Source: Paracoccaceae bacterium
GTDB lineage: Bacteria; Pseudomonadota; Alphaproteobacteria; Rhodobacterales; Rhodobacteraceae
Direction: 5' to 3'
Length of the DNA: 64,000 nucleotides
Assembly: GCA_902554705.1 (NCBI GenBank)
Contig: CACDPP010000006.1
Span: 1 to 64,000, forward strand
Positions 1-8,490 of the stretch are shown here, one piece after another; positions within the stretch are counted from its first letter, which is position 1, and each line of letters starts with the position of its first letter. A program made the translations under genes and the position numbers. Under the pieces are notes generated by a model, which saw only the letters and a list, made by a program, of their open reading frames with translations, did not search any database and was not told the origin of the DNA.

Positions 1-76
1 CGACCTTATTTCCTTCAACAACAACAACGCGAGTTTCCTCTGCATGTGTCGCATCAATAAGCATTTTTTTTGCCAT
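1..76 (-). CDS. rne: Ribonuclease E, N-terminal fragment (runs off window)
   Basis: The first 25 codons of a leftward gene are present. The start MAKKMLIDATHAEETRVVV is the characteristic N-terminus of alphaproteobacterial RNase E, the endonuclease that organises the RNA degradosome and processes rRNA and mRNA. The ATG lies at 74-76 on the complement, and everything after codon 25 is outside the window, so the S1 and catalytic domains cannot be checked. The gene is preceded by an unusually long non-coding stretch, which fits a family known to control its own mRNA through a structured leader. The identification rests on recognising the conserved N-terminus. Confidence 0.85.
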   Translation of the reverse strand, partial: MAKKMLIDATHAEETRVVVVEGNKV

Positions 77-454
77 AATTTCCATATACCAACAAACTTA
101 TAGAGGGTCTTTGGATGCCGCTCTGCTAAGTCCAGTTGTCCTGATTGGGCGCTGTCTAGTCCAGAATTGACTCTTTTCAATTCTATATTTTGATAAAATT
201 TTAATTTTAAATTCTTAGACACCGCAATTTCTCTCCAGCAGTTTCACCTGCCAACTTTTCCCTTAATTTATAAAGGGATTAAAAGCCTCAAAGGCCTCAT
301 CAACTAGTTCAACCCGGCCCTATAAATAAAAGGACAACCTGGGAAAACTCTTTAATTCTTCAATAATAGCAAAGCAAAAACTTTGCCAGCTTGTTAACAA
401 TAACGAAGATCCATAGCTAATTACAACAGTAAAATTACTAATTATTATGGACAT
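77..454 (-). promoter_or_regulatory. Long rne upstream region, putative structured leader
   Basis: This 378-base stretch carries no supportable gene. The few ATG-started frames on the rne strand stop within about ten codons. It contains several inverted repeats: AATTGA/TCAATT near 169-186, TCCCTT/AAGGGA near 258-280, and GCAAAG/CTTTGC at 369-374 and 381-386. RNase E genes in other bacteria carry long structured 5' leaders used for autoregulation. That this region is such a leader is inference, and the 3' end of the upstream dehydrogenase mRNA also falls here. Confidence 0.45.
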
Positions 455-1330
455 TTATTTTTCTAACCTGCGGAGTCTAGCTATCAGTGAAGATGTATCC
501 CAACGACCTCCACCCATTTTTTGTACATCCTCATAAAATTCATTAACTAATGCTGTTACAGGAAGACTGGCTCCTATATGATCCGAAGCTTCCAAGCAAA
601 TTTTTAAATCTTTGCGCATCCAGTCAACTGCAAAACCATGATTAAAGTGGTTATCAAGCATCGTTTCATATCTATTTTCCATTTGCCAACTACCGGCAGC
701 ACCTTGAGAAATTACCTCAACAACATCCCGACCATTGAGGCCAGCCTTCTCCGCGAAATGCAGCGACTCGGACAATCCTTGAACCAAACCAGCAATGGCA
801 ATTTGGTTACACATTTTTGTCTGTTGCCCGGCCCCACTTTCTCCAATTCTCTTACATATTTTTGAATAAGTTTCTAATATAGGTTCCGCCTTATCAAATG
901 CATGTTGATCTCCGCCACACATAATGGAAAGCATTCCATTTTCAGCTCCTGCTTGGCCACCAGAAATAGGGGCATCAATGAAATCAAAACCCATCTTTTT
1001 ACCAACATCAAAGAGCTCTTTTGTTACTCGGGTCGAAACGGTGGTGTGATCCACAAAGATTGAACCTTCACCAATTGTTGAAAATGCACCATCCGCGCCA
1101 GTTGTAACTTCGCGTAAGTCATCATCGTTTCCAACACAACACATGACAAAGTCTGCACCTTTTGCAGCATCCGCAGGAGTTACTGCAATTTGTCCTTTGT
1201 ATTCAGAACACCACTTTTTGGTTTTATTAGAACTTCGATTATATACCGTTACACTGTGCCCGGCCTCCGACAAGTGTCCAGCCATTGGAAAACCCATGAC
1301 CCCCAACCCAATAAAAGCTAAATTACTCAT
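455..1330 (-). CDS. NAD(P)-dependent beta-hydroxyacid dehydrogenase (3-hydroxyisobutyrate / tartronate semialdehyde reductase family)
   Basis: A 291-residue protein of normal length for this family. The N-terminal Rossmann fold has GLGVMGFPMAG at about residues 8-18. The substrate-binding signature DAPISGGQAGAENG is near 119-132, and the catalytic lysine lies in GAGQQTKMCNQIA near 166-178. DWMRKDLK near 236-243 is typical of the all-helical C-terminal domain. The family oxidises 3-hydroxyisobutyrate (valine catabolism) or reduces 2-hydroxy-3-oxopropionate (glyoxylate route), and sequence alone does not decide which here. It is a stand-alone leftward gene, divergent from the penicillin-acylase gene, with an 84-base shared promoter region. 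Confidence 0.85.
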   Translation of the reverse strand: MSNLAFIGLGVMGFPMAGHLSEAGHSVTVYNRSSNKTKKWCSEYKGQIAVTPADAAKGADFVMCCVGNDDDLREVTTGADGAFSTIGEGSIFVDHTTVSTRVTKELFDVGKKMGFDFIDAPISGGQAGAENGMLSIMCGGDQHAFDKAEPILETYSKICKRIGESGAGQQTKMCNQIAIAGLVQGLSESLHFAEKAGLNGRDVVEVISQGAAGSWQMENRYETMLDNHFNHGFAVDWMRKDLKICLEASDHIGASLPVTALVNEFYEDVQKMGGGRWDTSSLIARLRRLEK

Positions 1331-1414
1331 ATTAATACCCTAACATTTTACTTTTCTAATTCTGTCTCTTAAGTACAGATGTTGCAAGGAGATAACTTTT
1401 ACTCAGGATTATAA

Positions 1415-3889
1415 ATGTCGATTTTACTTAAGTGGTTAAGCCGAGTTTTAATTGGCTTTTTTTTATTAGCATTTGCTGGTGCTATAATTAGTTATCATTT
1501 AGCAGCACGCTCCCTTCCCGAATACAATAAAACCTTAATTTCTGATAAGATTATAAATAATGTTGAACTAATCAGAGATTCTTCCAATGTTCCTCACATT
1601 TTTTCTGATAAAGACAATGATGCTTTTTTTGCTTTAGGCTATGCCCATGCACAAGATCGCTTCTGGCAATTAAATATTTTAAGGAGATCAGCACAAGGAC
1701 GCCTATCAGAATTGTTTGGTCAAAAAACCTTGGATTTGGATGAATTCGTAAGGAGGCTTGATATTTATAATTTGTCGAGAACCTCAGTAAAGCATCAATC
1801 TGAACAAACCATAAATATTTTAAAAGCCTATTCAAATGGAGTAAACGCTAGACTGAAGGAAATTAATACAAAAGCTCTTGGTCGAGGTGCGCCAGAGATG
1901 TTTCTATACCCCAACGAATTTTCCCTCTGGCAGCCTGCTGATAGTATTGCTATTTTTAAGCTGTTATCACTTAAAATGACTGGTCAGATTGATGCAGAAG
2001 TAACGTACGCTAAAGCGCTTTTATCAGTTGACAATCAAAAAATGATATCTGCCTTATTTCCAGGTTCCCCCGGGAAACCAATAACTAAACTTCAGAACTT
2101 AAAGCAAATCTCTTCAAATTTTTTTTCCAATATAAATTCAAAAGAAAAATCAGAAACTTTGTTTAAATTTCCAAGTTTTGAATTCGCGGGTGCTTCAAAT
2201 GTCTTTGGTGCTACTAAAGAAAGATCTGCAGCTGGCGGATCTTTAATAGCAAATGATCCTCATTTCGAGTTATCTGCGCCAACGATATTCTATTTAGCTA
2301 GATTACAGTTGCAATCTGGTGGCGTCATTGGAGCTTCCATTCCTGGAACTCCGGTAATATTGAGTGGTAGAAATGAGAGGTTAGCTTGGGGAATAACGTC
2401 TTCTTATCTTGATGACCAAGATATTTTTATTGAAGAGCAAAATTATTCAAATCCTAATCTCTACAGAACTGAAAACGGATGGAACAGTTTCAAAATCGAC
2501 AAGCAGTATATTAAGGTTAAAAACTCGCCCGACATTGAAATTGAAAGAAAATGGACAAGAAATGGTCCTGTATTACCTCAAAATGCCTTTGACTTGTTCA
2601 GCATTACACCAAAGCGACATGTCGCCACACTTTCTTGGTCAGGTCTAACAGACAACGATACAACGATTTCATCAGCAATTAATTTGATGCTTAGTAAAAA
2701 TGTCAATGAAGGATTAATTGCTTTGGAAGATTTTCACTCTCCATCTTTAAATTTTCTTTTAGTAGATAGTGATAAATTAGCACTTAAATCAGCAGGTTTA
2801 ATGCCAAGACGGTCCCCGTTAAACCAAACCCAAGGTCGAATGCCATCTTTAGGCTGGAAGCCTGAAAATAAGTGGCGAGGATATTGGGGTGATGAGGTTA
2901 ATCCAGTGATTATTAGTTCACCAGGTGATATAATAGGTAATACAAATAATAAAATATTAAATTCAAAATTTCCAAAACACTTTTCACATTTTTGGGGTGA
3001 CACTCAAAGAATATTGCGATGGCAAAAGCTTATGCAAAACAGAGAGGTTCATACCAGAGAAAGTTTTATAGAAGCACAATTGGATATAATATCTCCGACT
3101 GCTAGAGCACTTTTACCAATTATTGGTTCAGAGCTTTGGTACTCTCAAAATATGGGTGAAAGGGGAAGTATAGAAAGATCGCGCTTCGATGCTGTTTCTA
3201 TGCTGGCCTCATGGAACGGCGAAATGGGAGAACATCTACCGGAACCTTTGATATATTCTACATGGATGAAATTTTTACAAAAAAAGTTAATTGAAGATGA
3301 GCTTGGACTAATTTCCAAACGATTCAATCACGTTAATCCAATTTTTATTGAAAAAGTTTTTCGTAATATAGATGGTGCTTCTATTTGGTGTGATGTGAAG
3401 CATAGCAGCTATAAGGAGACATGCGAAGAAATTGCCTTAAAAGCATTAGATGAAGCACTGCTGTGGCTACGTGAAAAATACGGTAAAAATTTAAATGCTC
3501 TGCGATGGGGCGAAGCTCACGAAGCTTTTCATAGAAATGAGACATTGGGTGACATCCCTATTCTAAAATATCTTGTTAACATTCGCCAATCCACCTCTGG
3601 TGGCGATAATACGCTTATGCGGGGGAAGACTTCAGGAAAAGGGAGCCAACCTTTTTTAAATATCCACGCCGCTGTTTACAGAGGGGTTTATGATTTTGCT
3701 GATCCAGATAGTTCAGTCTTTATAATTTCTACCGGACAATCTGGACATTTTCTATCCAGACATTACGATGACTTAGGTAATTTATGGCGGCGAGGTGAAT
3801 ACGTACCTATGTCTTTGGATCCTAATTTGGCTAGAGGAGCATCTTTAGGTATAACAACTATTATTTCACACAAAGATGTTAATCAGTAA
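1415..3889 (+). CDS. Penicillin acylase family protein (S45 Ntn-hydrolase)
   Basis: An 824-residue precursor. A hydrophobic N-terminal segment (about residues 9-28) looks like a signal anchor, so the mature enzyme is probably periplasmic. The alpha chain carries GYAHAQDRFWQLNILRRSAQG, matching the conserved helix of penicillin and AHL acylases. The likely self-cleavage point is GA/SNVFG, making Ser261 the N-terminal nucleophile of the beta chain. GTPVILSGRNERLAWGIT follows, as expected for the catalytic core. Substrates may be beta-lactams, N-acyl homoserine lactones or other amides, and cannot be told apart here. The start has AGGA six bases upstream. The 3' end overlaps the convergent hflX by 11 bases. 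Confidence 0.85.
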   Translation: MSILLKWLSRVLIGFFLLAFAGAIISYHLAARSLPEYNKTLISDKIINNVELIRDSSNVPHIFSDKDNDAFFALGYAHAQDRFWQLNILRRSAQGRLSELFGQKTLDLDEFVRRLDIYNLSRTSVKHQSEQTINILKAYSNGVNARLKEINTKALGRGAPEMFLYPNEFSLWQPADSIAIFKLLSLKMTGQIDAEVTYAKALLSVDNQKMISALFPGSPGKPITKLQNLKQISSNFFSNINSKEKSETLFKFPSFEFAGASNVFGATKERSAAGGSLIANDPHFELSAPTIFYLARLQLQSGGVIGASIPGTPVILSGRNERLAWGITSSYLDDQDIFIEEQNYSNPNLYRTENGWNSFKIDKQYIKVKNSPDIEIERKWTRNGPVLPQNAFDLFSITPKRHVATLSWSGLTDNDTTISSAINLMLSKNVNEGLIALEDFHSPSLNFLLVDSDKLALKSAGLMPRRSPLNQTQGRMPSLGWKPENKWRGYWGDEVNPVIISSPGDIIGNTNNKILNSKFPKHFSHFWGDTQRILRWQKLMQNREVHTRESFIEAQLDIISPTARALLPIIGSELWYSQNMGERGSIERSRFDAVSMLASWNGEMGEHLPEPLIYSTWMKFLQKKLIEDELGLISKRFNHVNPIFIEKVFRNIDGASIWCDVKHSSYKETCEEIALKALDEALLWLREKYGKNLNALRWGEAHEAFHRNETLGDIPILKYLVNIRQSTSGGDNTLMRGKTSGKGSQPFLNIHAAVYRGVYDFADPDSSVFIISTGQSGHFLSRHYDDLGNLWRRGEYVPMSLDPNLARGASLGITTIISHKDVNQ

Positions 3890-5159
3890 AAGATTGATAT
3901 TTTGCTTTTTGCAGAGCAGACCATATCACATCAAATTCAAACCCAGCATCGTTATAGACTTCATTTACAACGACACCATTCTCATGAAGCCAAGCCTTCT
4001 TTTTGCCAAACTGAAAAGGAACAAATAAAGTTTCAGAGAATTTTTCTGGTTCGATTAGGTTTCTAACTTTCTCAATTAAGATTGAAACACCATCTCCATT
4101 AAAAGCAGATAAACAACATACTCCCGTTCTTCTGTCAGAGATATTTTTCAAGCTTTCTCGCATTTCGGGTTCGAGTAGATCAATTTTATTCCATATTTCT
4201 AAAATTGGCGTTGAATCAGATACGCCAAGACTTTGCAAAACTTTTTCTACCTCCAAACAATGCACTTCTGAATTATCATGAGAGATATCGCGCACATGAA
4301 GAATTAAATCAGCAGCTAAAACTTCTTCCAACGTGGCTCTAAACGCGGCTATAAGCTCCGTTGGAAGATTAGAAATAAACCCAACTGTATCTGAAATAAT
4401 AATTTTGGTTTTACTGTTTAAGTTTATCGCTCGCATTTTTGGATCCAGCGTAGCAAAAAACATATTCTCTGAAAACTCATTAGCCCCGGTCAACAAGTTA
4501 AATAGTGAAGATTTACCCGCGTTAGTGTAACCAACTAATGCAATTGTTGGATAAGGAACCTTTGCTCGAGACGTTCTATGTAGGTCTCTTGTTTTTTTTA
4601 TTTTATCCAGTTTACGTCTTAATCGGACCAATTGATGGTCTATTGCTCTTTTATCAGCCTCAATTTGCGTTTCCCCAGGACCGCCTACAAAACCAAGGCC
4701 GCCCCTTTGCCTTTCTAAATGTGTCCAAGCTCTAACAAGTCTGGACCGTTGATAAGTAAGTGCAGCCATCTCAACTTGTAAAACGCCTTCCTTAGTTACA
4801 GCTCTATCAGAAAAAATTTCTAATATTAAAGCAGTTCTATCTAATATCTTAACTTTCCATTTTTTTTCTAAGTTTCGCTGTTGCACGGGAGATAATTGGC
4901 TGTTTATTATTACCAAATCAATTTTTTCTAAGTCAAACATCTTAGCTAATTGGTTCACCTTACCGCTACCGAAAAATTCTTTTGGACTAAGTGCTTCAAT
5001 AGAAACAAGTGTTGATCCAATCATGGTTATACCGGGCAAAGCTTTTGCCAGAGCAACTGCCTCACCAAATGAGGCATCAATAGTTCTGTTGATTAAATCA
5101 TTTTTTATTTTTGGTTGAATAACCCAAACAGCCGTGATGTCGTTTTTGACGTCCCTCAA
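3879..5159 (-). CDS. hflX: GTPase HflX
   Basis: A 426-residue GTPase that binds the 50S ribosome and splits stalled ribosomes. An N-terminal HflX domain comes first (for example [11 protein letters not shown] near residue 61-71), then a glycine-rich linker ([19 protein letters not shown]). The G domain follows, with [11 protein letters not shown] (P-loop), FATLDP (G2), DTVGF (G3) and NKID (G4). The start is a TTG that overlaps the hfq stop codon as TTGA, so the two genes are translationally coupled, the classic hfq-hflX arrangement. Because the start is not ATG, the exact N-terminus is less certain. The 3' end runs 11 bases into the convergent acylase gene. Confidence 0.93.
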   Translation of the reverse strand: MRDVKNDITAVWVIQPKIKNDLINRTIDASFGEAVALAKALPGITMIGSTLVSIEALSPKEFFGSGKVNQLAKMFDLEKIDLVIINSQLSPVQQRNLEKKWKVKILDRTALILEIFSDRAVTKEGVLQVEMAALTYQRSRLVRAWTHLERQRGGLGFVGGPGETQIEADKRAIDHQLVRLRRKLDKIKKTRDLHRTSRAKVPYPTIALVGYTNAGKSSLFNLLTGANEFSENMFFATLDPKMRAINLNSKTKIIISDTVGFISNLPTELIAAFRATLEEVLAADLILHVRDISHDNSEVHCLEVEKVLQSLGVSDSTPILEIWNKIDLLEPEMRESLKNISDRRTGVCCLSAFNGDGVSILIEKVRNLIEPEKFSETLFVPFQFGKKKAWLHENGVVVNEVYNDAGFEFDVIWSALQKAKYQSFTD

Positions 5160-5395
5160 CTCTCCTCTTCACCGTCGTAGAGTGAAATATTTTGGGTTGG
5201 CATAATAGTTGAGATAGCATGTTTATAAACTAGTTGAGATTGCCCATCTCGACGTAGTAATATACAAAAATTGTCAAACCAGGTAATTGCACCTTGTAAC
5301 TTAACTCCATTTATTAAAAAGACCGTTACCGGTATTTTTGTTTTGCGCACTTGATTGAGAAACGCATCTTGCAAATTTTGACGATCAGAAGCCAT
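5156..5395 (-). CDS. hfq: RNA chaperone Hfq
   Basis: A 79-residue protein of typical alphaproteobacterial length. The Sm1 region reads [20 protein letters not shown] followed by LINGVKLQG, and the Sm2 motif is [10 protein letters not shown] near residues 57-66. Hfq hexamers pair small RNAs with mRNAs and help control nitrogen and stress genes. It lies between trkH and hflX at the end of the ntr-trk block. The 90 bases upstream could hold its own promoter. The C-terminal tail is short and acidic (YDGEEES), as in many Rhodobacterales. Confidence 0.96.
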   Translation of the reverse strand: MASDRQNLQDAFLNQVRKTKIPVTVFLINGVKLQGAITWFDNFCILLRRDGQSQLVYKHAISTIMPTQNISLYDGEEES

Positions 5396-5485
5396 CTATG
5401 GAGCCTTACCTTTTATTATTATTTGACTACCATTAAAATACTCGAAAAAGAAATCAAATCAACTAAAAGAAGGAACAAAATTCGT

Positions 5486-7012
5486 TCAAGCCCTCTTAAA
5501 GCCAAATGCTATCAAAGATAACACAACTAAAATTTCTAAACGTCCTAGCACCATTCCCACTGCTAAAGTTAATTTTGGAATAAACGAAAGATCAGATATT
5601 AAAAGTTTATCAAGGCCAATCACTTCTATAATCGGCCCAGTGGTAGTCAAACAAGCTACTGCCAAGACAATTGCATCTTCAAATAGCATCTCAAATATAG
5701 CAAGAATAATTGTTAGGCCTGCTAAAGTTACTATAAATAACATAAAAAAGATCCATGCCATAAAAACAGAAATTTCCAAACTTTTCATATGGTTATTTGC
5801 TCCAGAAACTGAAGATGGATGAAGTAATTTGCCAGTTTCATTAGAAAAAGCTGAAAATAATATTGATATTCTGAGTAATTTAATTCCACCAGCAGTAGTG
5901 GCTACTCCACCACCAAACAAACACAAGCCGATAAGGATAATTGTGGTATGTGAAATATCATTCGCTGATGAAAAAACATTCCAGAATGAGCTAACGTAAC
6001 CAGTTGTCGTAATAAATGAAAATATAGTAAAAAAATTTCCCCAAATTAATTCAAAAAAATCGCCATATTTATCATTTAACTCACTGTAGAAATTATCTTG
6101 GATTAATTGCTTAAAAGAAAGCAATACTGTCATACTTAATATTATAAACAGGCCTAGTCGAACCTCTACATCGGATACGATTGTTTTCACTCGAACCTGT
6201 TTGATGAGGAATTTAAGAATATTGTGCGATAGTGCAATAAATAAAAATAATACGATTGCCAATTCACCAAAAAACCCTGCTCCATCCAGCCCTAATTTTT
6301 CAGGACCAGAAATGCCAGATGTGGAAATTACGGAGAGAGCCCTTATCAAACTCGTATAACCGTCCGTACCAAATGCTGCAAGCAAGCCCCATAGAGCAAT
6401 CGTCAAACCAAAATATAAAGGTATTAACCTTTGACTTACTTTGACTAAAGTCGTGGACCTTTCATCTAGTGTGAGTTTTCTATTGGAAAGTACCGAACCT
6501 TTTTTATTTGAAAAATCTTCAGATCCTCCAAAATTTGCAGGCAATAAAACCACGAAGGCGGCAATCCAAATCAAACCGCCTCCAAACCATGCAGTTAACG
6601 CCCGCCAAAGGTGAATAGGCTTTGTCAAAAATTCTCTTTCAAATACCGGCAAACCCGTAGTCGTAAAAACGCTAACCATATCAAGATACGCATCGATAAA
6701 AGTGGTACTAGGTAAAATAATCAAAGTTGGAATTGCTAAAAATATGGGCAACAATAAAAACGACAAAATAAGAGAAAAAAGTTGTGATAACCCGGTTTCT
6801 GTCAAATTCCTATTAGAAATAGACAAAACAACTAAAGACAAAACAAGAAACCCAGTCAAACCAGTATAAAAAAATATTCGTGCTTCTCTAAAAAGAGAAA
6901 TGGCCAAGGCATAAATAGCAATAACAATCATTAAAATGCATGCGATTCCAAAAACTTGAAAAAACAAGGGCAAACTCCTGAAGTTTTGACCTATTTTCAA
7001 ATATGATAACAT
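5486..7012 (-). CDS. trkH: Potassium uptake protein TrkH family (membrane subunit)
   Basis: A 508-residue polytopic membrane protein. It has the four pore-loop repeats of the Trk/Ktr/HKT superfamily, visible as TTTGLPVF (about residue 117), STSGISGPEK (about 231), TTTGYVSSF (about 336) and TTTGPIIE (about 455). Each keeps the central glycine of the K+ filter. Trk systems import K+ across the inner membrane using proton-motive force and are gated by the nucleotide-binding TrkA. That subunit is encoded 23 bases upstream in the same direction, so the two form one transport unit. Confidence 0.93.
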   Translation of the reverse strand: MLSYLKIGQNFRSLPLFFQVFGIACILMIVIAIYALAISLFREARIFFYTGLTGFLVLSLVVLSISNRNLTETGLSQLFSLILSFLLLPIFLAIPTLIILPSTTFIDAYLDMVSVFTTTGLPVFEREFLTKPIHLWRALTAWFGGGLIWIAAFVVLLPANFGGSEDFSNKKGSVLSNRKLTLDERSTTLVKVSQRLIPLYFGLTIALWGLLAAFGTDGYTSLIRALSVISTSGISGPEKLGLDGAGFFGELAIVLFLFIALSHNILKFLIKQVRVKTIVSDVEVRLGLFIILSMTVLLSFKQLIQDNFYSELNDKYGDFFELIWGNFFTIFSFITTTGYVSSFWNVFSSANDISHTTIILIGLCLFGGGVATTAGGIKLLRISILFSAFSNETGKLLHPSSVSGANNHMKSLEISVFMAWIFFMLFIVTLAGLTIILAIFEMLFEDAIVLAVACLTTTGPIIEVIGLDKLLISDLSFIPKLTLAVGMVLGRLEILVVLSLIAFGFKRA

Positions 7013-7035
7013 AAGGTTTTTAAGACTTTTGTGAT

Positions 7036-8412
7036 TTAGAAATAATCTATTGTCACTTGTAGAAGTCTTTCAACCTCTGGGATATCTTTTGACAATGCAA
7101 ACACGGCAATAATATCTCCTTCTTCAATTTTCGAATTACTATCAGGTTTCACCATATCGCCATTTTTCAATAAACCACCTACAATTACGCCCTCTGGAAA
7201 GTCTATATCACCTATCCGACTTCCGGAAATTGGAGATGTTGACATAACTTGCGCCTCTATTATTTCTGCTTCTGCATCTCCAATAGAATAGACATTTTTA
7301 ACTTTACCGTGTCGGATATGGCGCAAGATCGAACTTACTGTTGTAGATCTTGGATTAATGTATGCATCAATACCTAGTGGCTCTGTCAATGGAGACATAG
7401 TCGGATCATTTATTAGAGCGATTGCTTTTTTACAGCCTCTTGATTTAGCACGAACAGCTGCAAGCATATTGGTTTTATCATCGTCAGTAACAGCAAGAAT
7501 AGTATCCGTTTTTGCCACACTAGCTTCCTCTAATAATCCCGAATCTAATCCGTCACCATGTAAGACGATTGTTCTCTCCAAAGAACCGGCGGAAAATTCG
7601 GCCCTTGATCTATTCTTTTCTATAATTTTTGTCCTAACACGGTTTTCACTTTCCTCCAAAGTTTTAGCAATTCTCAGCCCCACATTCCCACCACCTATCA
7701 GTATTATTCGGTTCTGCTCGCCTTGAGACTTTCCAAAAACATCCATTGTTCTGCTTGCATCACTTGAATGACACATTAAATACACGTCATCTGAGCAAAA
7801 TAACTGATCGCCGGCGTCGGGAGCAAAAAGAATTCCTTGCCTTCGCACACCAACTACTATCACTCTTAAAGTTGAGAATAAATCGGTGAGTTGTCTTAAT
7901 GGAGTGTTAACCACAGGGCAACTTTCATCAATATGAAGGCCTAAAAGCTGTGCCTGATTATTCAAAAAACTTTCTGATTCAAAAGCATTAGGAAAAGACA
8001 GCCTCTTCAAAGCAGCCTCAGCCACCTCTAATTCAGGACTTATAACAACGTCTATAGGAAGATGATCTCGCCGATATAAGTCAGCATAAATGGCATCAAG
8101 ATAAGACTGGCTTCGCAATCTGGCAATTTTTCTTGGTATATCAAATATCGAATGCGCAACCTGGCAGGTCACCATATTTACTTCATCGGAGTGAGTAGCA
8201 GCAATTATCATATCGGCATCTTCAGCACCGGCACTACTAAGAACATCAGGGTAGGAGGCAAAACCACTTACTCCCTTAACATCTAGGGTATCAGTTGCCC
8301 TGCTAACTAAATCTTGATCACTGTCGATTATTGTTACATCATTTTTCTCACTAGCAAGATGACGTGCAATCTGCCAACCCACCTGACCTGCTCCGCATAT
8401 GATAACTTTCAT
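7036..8412 (-). CDS. trkA: Trk system potassium uptake regulatory protein TrkA
   Basis: A 458-residue peripheral gating subunit with two tandem RCK units. The first Rossmann motif is GAGQVGWQIARHL at residues 7-19, and the second is GGGNVGLRIAKTL near 241-253. Each is followed by a TrkA_C domain. Length and tandem structure are those of full-length TrkA. The ring binds NAD(H) and nucleotides and controls the TrkH channel encoded just downstream. It sits directly after ntrX with a 78-base gap, matching the conserved alphaproteobacterial order ntrX-trkA-hfq. Confidence 0.95.
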   Translation of the reverse strand: MKVIICGAGQVGWQIARHLASEKNDVTIIDSDQDLVSRATDTLDVKGVSGFASYPDVLSSAGAEDADMIIAATHSDEVNMVTCQVAHSIFDIPRKIARLRSQSYLDAIYADLYRRDHLPIDVVISPELEVAEAALKRLSFPNAFESESFLNNQAQLLGLHIDESCPVVNTPLRQLTDLFSTLRVIVVGVRRQGILFAPDAGDQLFCSDDVYLMCHSSDASRTMDVFGKSQGEQNRIILIGGGNVGLRIAKTLEESENRVRTKIIEKNRSRAEFSAGSLERTIVLHGDGLDSGLLEEASVAKTDTILAVTDDDKTNMLAAVRAKSRGCKKAIALINDPTMSPLTEPLGIDAYINPRSTTVSSILRHIRHGKVKNVYSIGDAEAEIIEAQVMSTSPISGSRIGDIDFPEGVIVGGLLKNGDMVKPDSNSKIEEGDIIAVFALSKDIPEVERLLQVTIDYF

Positions 8413-8490
8413 TGAGACTTACCTCGCTAACAACGAAATCATAGACTAATTAACTCAACTAAAAAACAAATATGATATGATTAAAACAAT

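Noticed and set aside
369-386. GCAAAG/CTTTGC hairpin as a terminator for the dehydrogenase gene
   Set aside because: Only six base pairs and no U-tract on the leftward strand, so it is noted only as part of the rne leader.
7358-7726. 122-codon open frame antisense to trkA
   Set aside because: It is fully inside a well-supported gene and encodes no recognisable motif; it is the mirror of trkA codon bias.
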